Shown here: one piece after another, positions 25,540 to 25,717 of the stretch
Layout of the letters: each line of letters opens with the position of its first letter
Numbering within the stretch: position 1 is the first letter of the stretch
From: CAZVRZ01 sp964629965
Lineage (GTDB): Bacteria > Chloroflexota > Anaerolineae > Anaerolineales > UBA4823
NCBI GenBank assembly: GCA_964629965.1
Contig: CAZVRZ010000076.1
Location: forward strand, 1-25,717
DNA: 25,717 bases
Reading direction: 5' to 3'
Notes under the pieces: generated by a model
Seen by the model: only the letters and a program-made list of their open reading frames with translations
The model's database searches: none
What the model was told of the DNA's origin: nothing
Program-made: the position numbers and the translations under genes

Positions 25540-25717
25540 AGATCTCCAGCACTGCCTTGATCGCATACTGCTTATCACCAATGGTGATCGGCAGTAACCA
25601 CCGGCTTTTCCTGTGGCGTCATTCCTCGAAAAATCAATCACGATCTCCCCCAGCTTATCCAGTAAACTCTTCCAGGCATGCTTAATCCTCTAACTTGGCG
25701 ACGGCTTCTTCCAGATC
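25535..25717 (-). pseudogene. Degraded gene fragment(s), running off the right edge
   Basis: On the minus strand the sequence at the edge ends a frame with DLEEAVAKLED and a stop (about 25683). A second frame just after reads KHAWKSLLDKLGEIVIDFSRNDA-like sequence from about 25680 to 25610, and a third gives WLLPITIGDKQYAIKAVLEI-S ending at TAA 25537-25535. Each piece looks protein-like but the frames differ, as in a gene decayed by indels. I cannot name the family. Some of it could instead be a short real gene tail at the edge. Confidence 0.3.

Noticed and set aside
1..25717. CRISPR arrays, tRNA or rRNA genes
   Set aside because: No regularly spaced repeats and no cloverleaf or rRNA-like sequence was noticed on either strand.

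Overview
This looks like a scaffold from an uncultured Chloroflexota bacterium, most likely Anaerolineae. The clue is a lipoprotein with a long Thr/Pro linker of the 'TPxPT' kind common in that group. The window has two short runs of ten Ns, which look like assembly-gap placeholders, so at least two genes are interrupted by the assembly rather than by biology. The taxonomic call is an inference, because there is no rRNA or other marker gene here.

Layout. (1) 1-2022, minus strand: a tightly overlapping string of about ten very small genes (ribbon-helix-helix protein, small membrane proteins, a possible zinc-knuckle protein). They are read from a consensus TTGACA-16-TATAAT promoter at 2082-2109. 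This is the style of a prophage, ICE or plasmid accessory operon. (2) 2171-4107, plus strand: a divergent XRE-type regulator, a lipoprotein with two copies of a C-terminal domain, and a polytopic membrane protein, closed by a hairpin. (3) 4108-4476: an intergenic stretch with two strong hairpins (one with 21-bp arms) and a promoter with an inverted repeat. (4) 4477-6332: a GC-rich AbiEi/AbiEii-like type IV toxin-antitoxin pair, then a DUF6884-like gene cut off after 58 codons. (5) 6619-25337: a lower-GC six-gene defence-type operon of about 18.7 kb. (6) 25341-25717: gene remnants.

The main point of interest is the operon at 6619-25337. In order it encodes a NERD-nuclease/UvrD-like helicase, a 1234-aa BrxC/PglY-like (DUF6079-type) P-loop ATPase, a DNA methyltransferase with a zinc ribbon, a giant (at least about 1595 aa) protein of unknown function with helical repeats and two C2H2-like zinc fingers, a 1662-aa DEAH helicase with a DUF1998/MZB C-terminus (Druantia DruE-like), and a small basic protein with a probable winged helix. 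Gene spacing is 27 nt or less from the ATPase onward, and the last two genes overlap. No PglZ, BrxL, BrxA, PLD nuclease or restriction-type endonuclease is visible, so it is neither canonical BREX nor DISARM nor Druantia, although it shares one large part with each. The nearest described set I can recall is the predicted 'helicase-methylase-ATPase' class. The giant zinc-finger repeat protein is the part I cannot match to any family. I infer self/non-self discrimination by methylation, with the ATPase and helicase acting on unmodified DNA.

The operon appears to have been inserted into an older defence island. The DUF6884-like gene stops abruptly near 6505, exactly where base composition falls from about 60-67% to about 37-48% GC, and a new promoter with a palindrome begins just after it.
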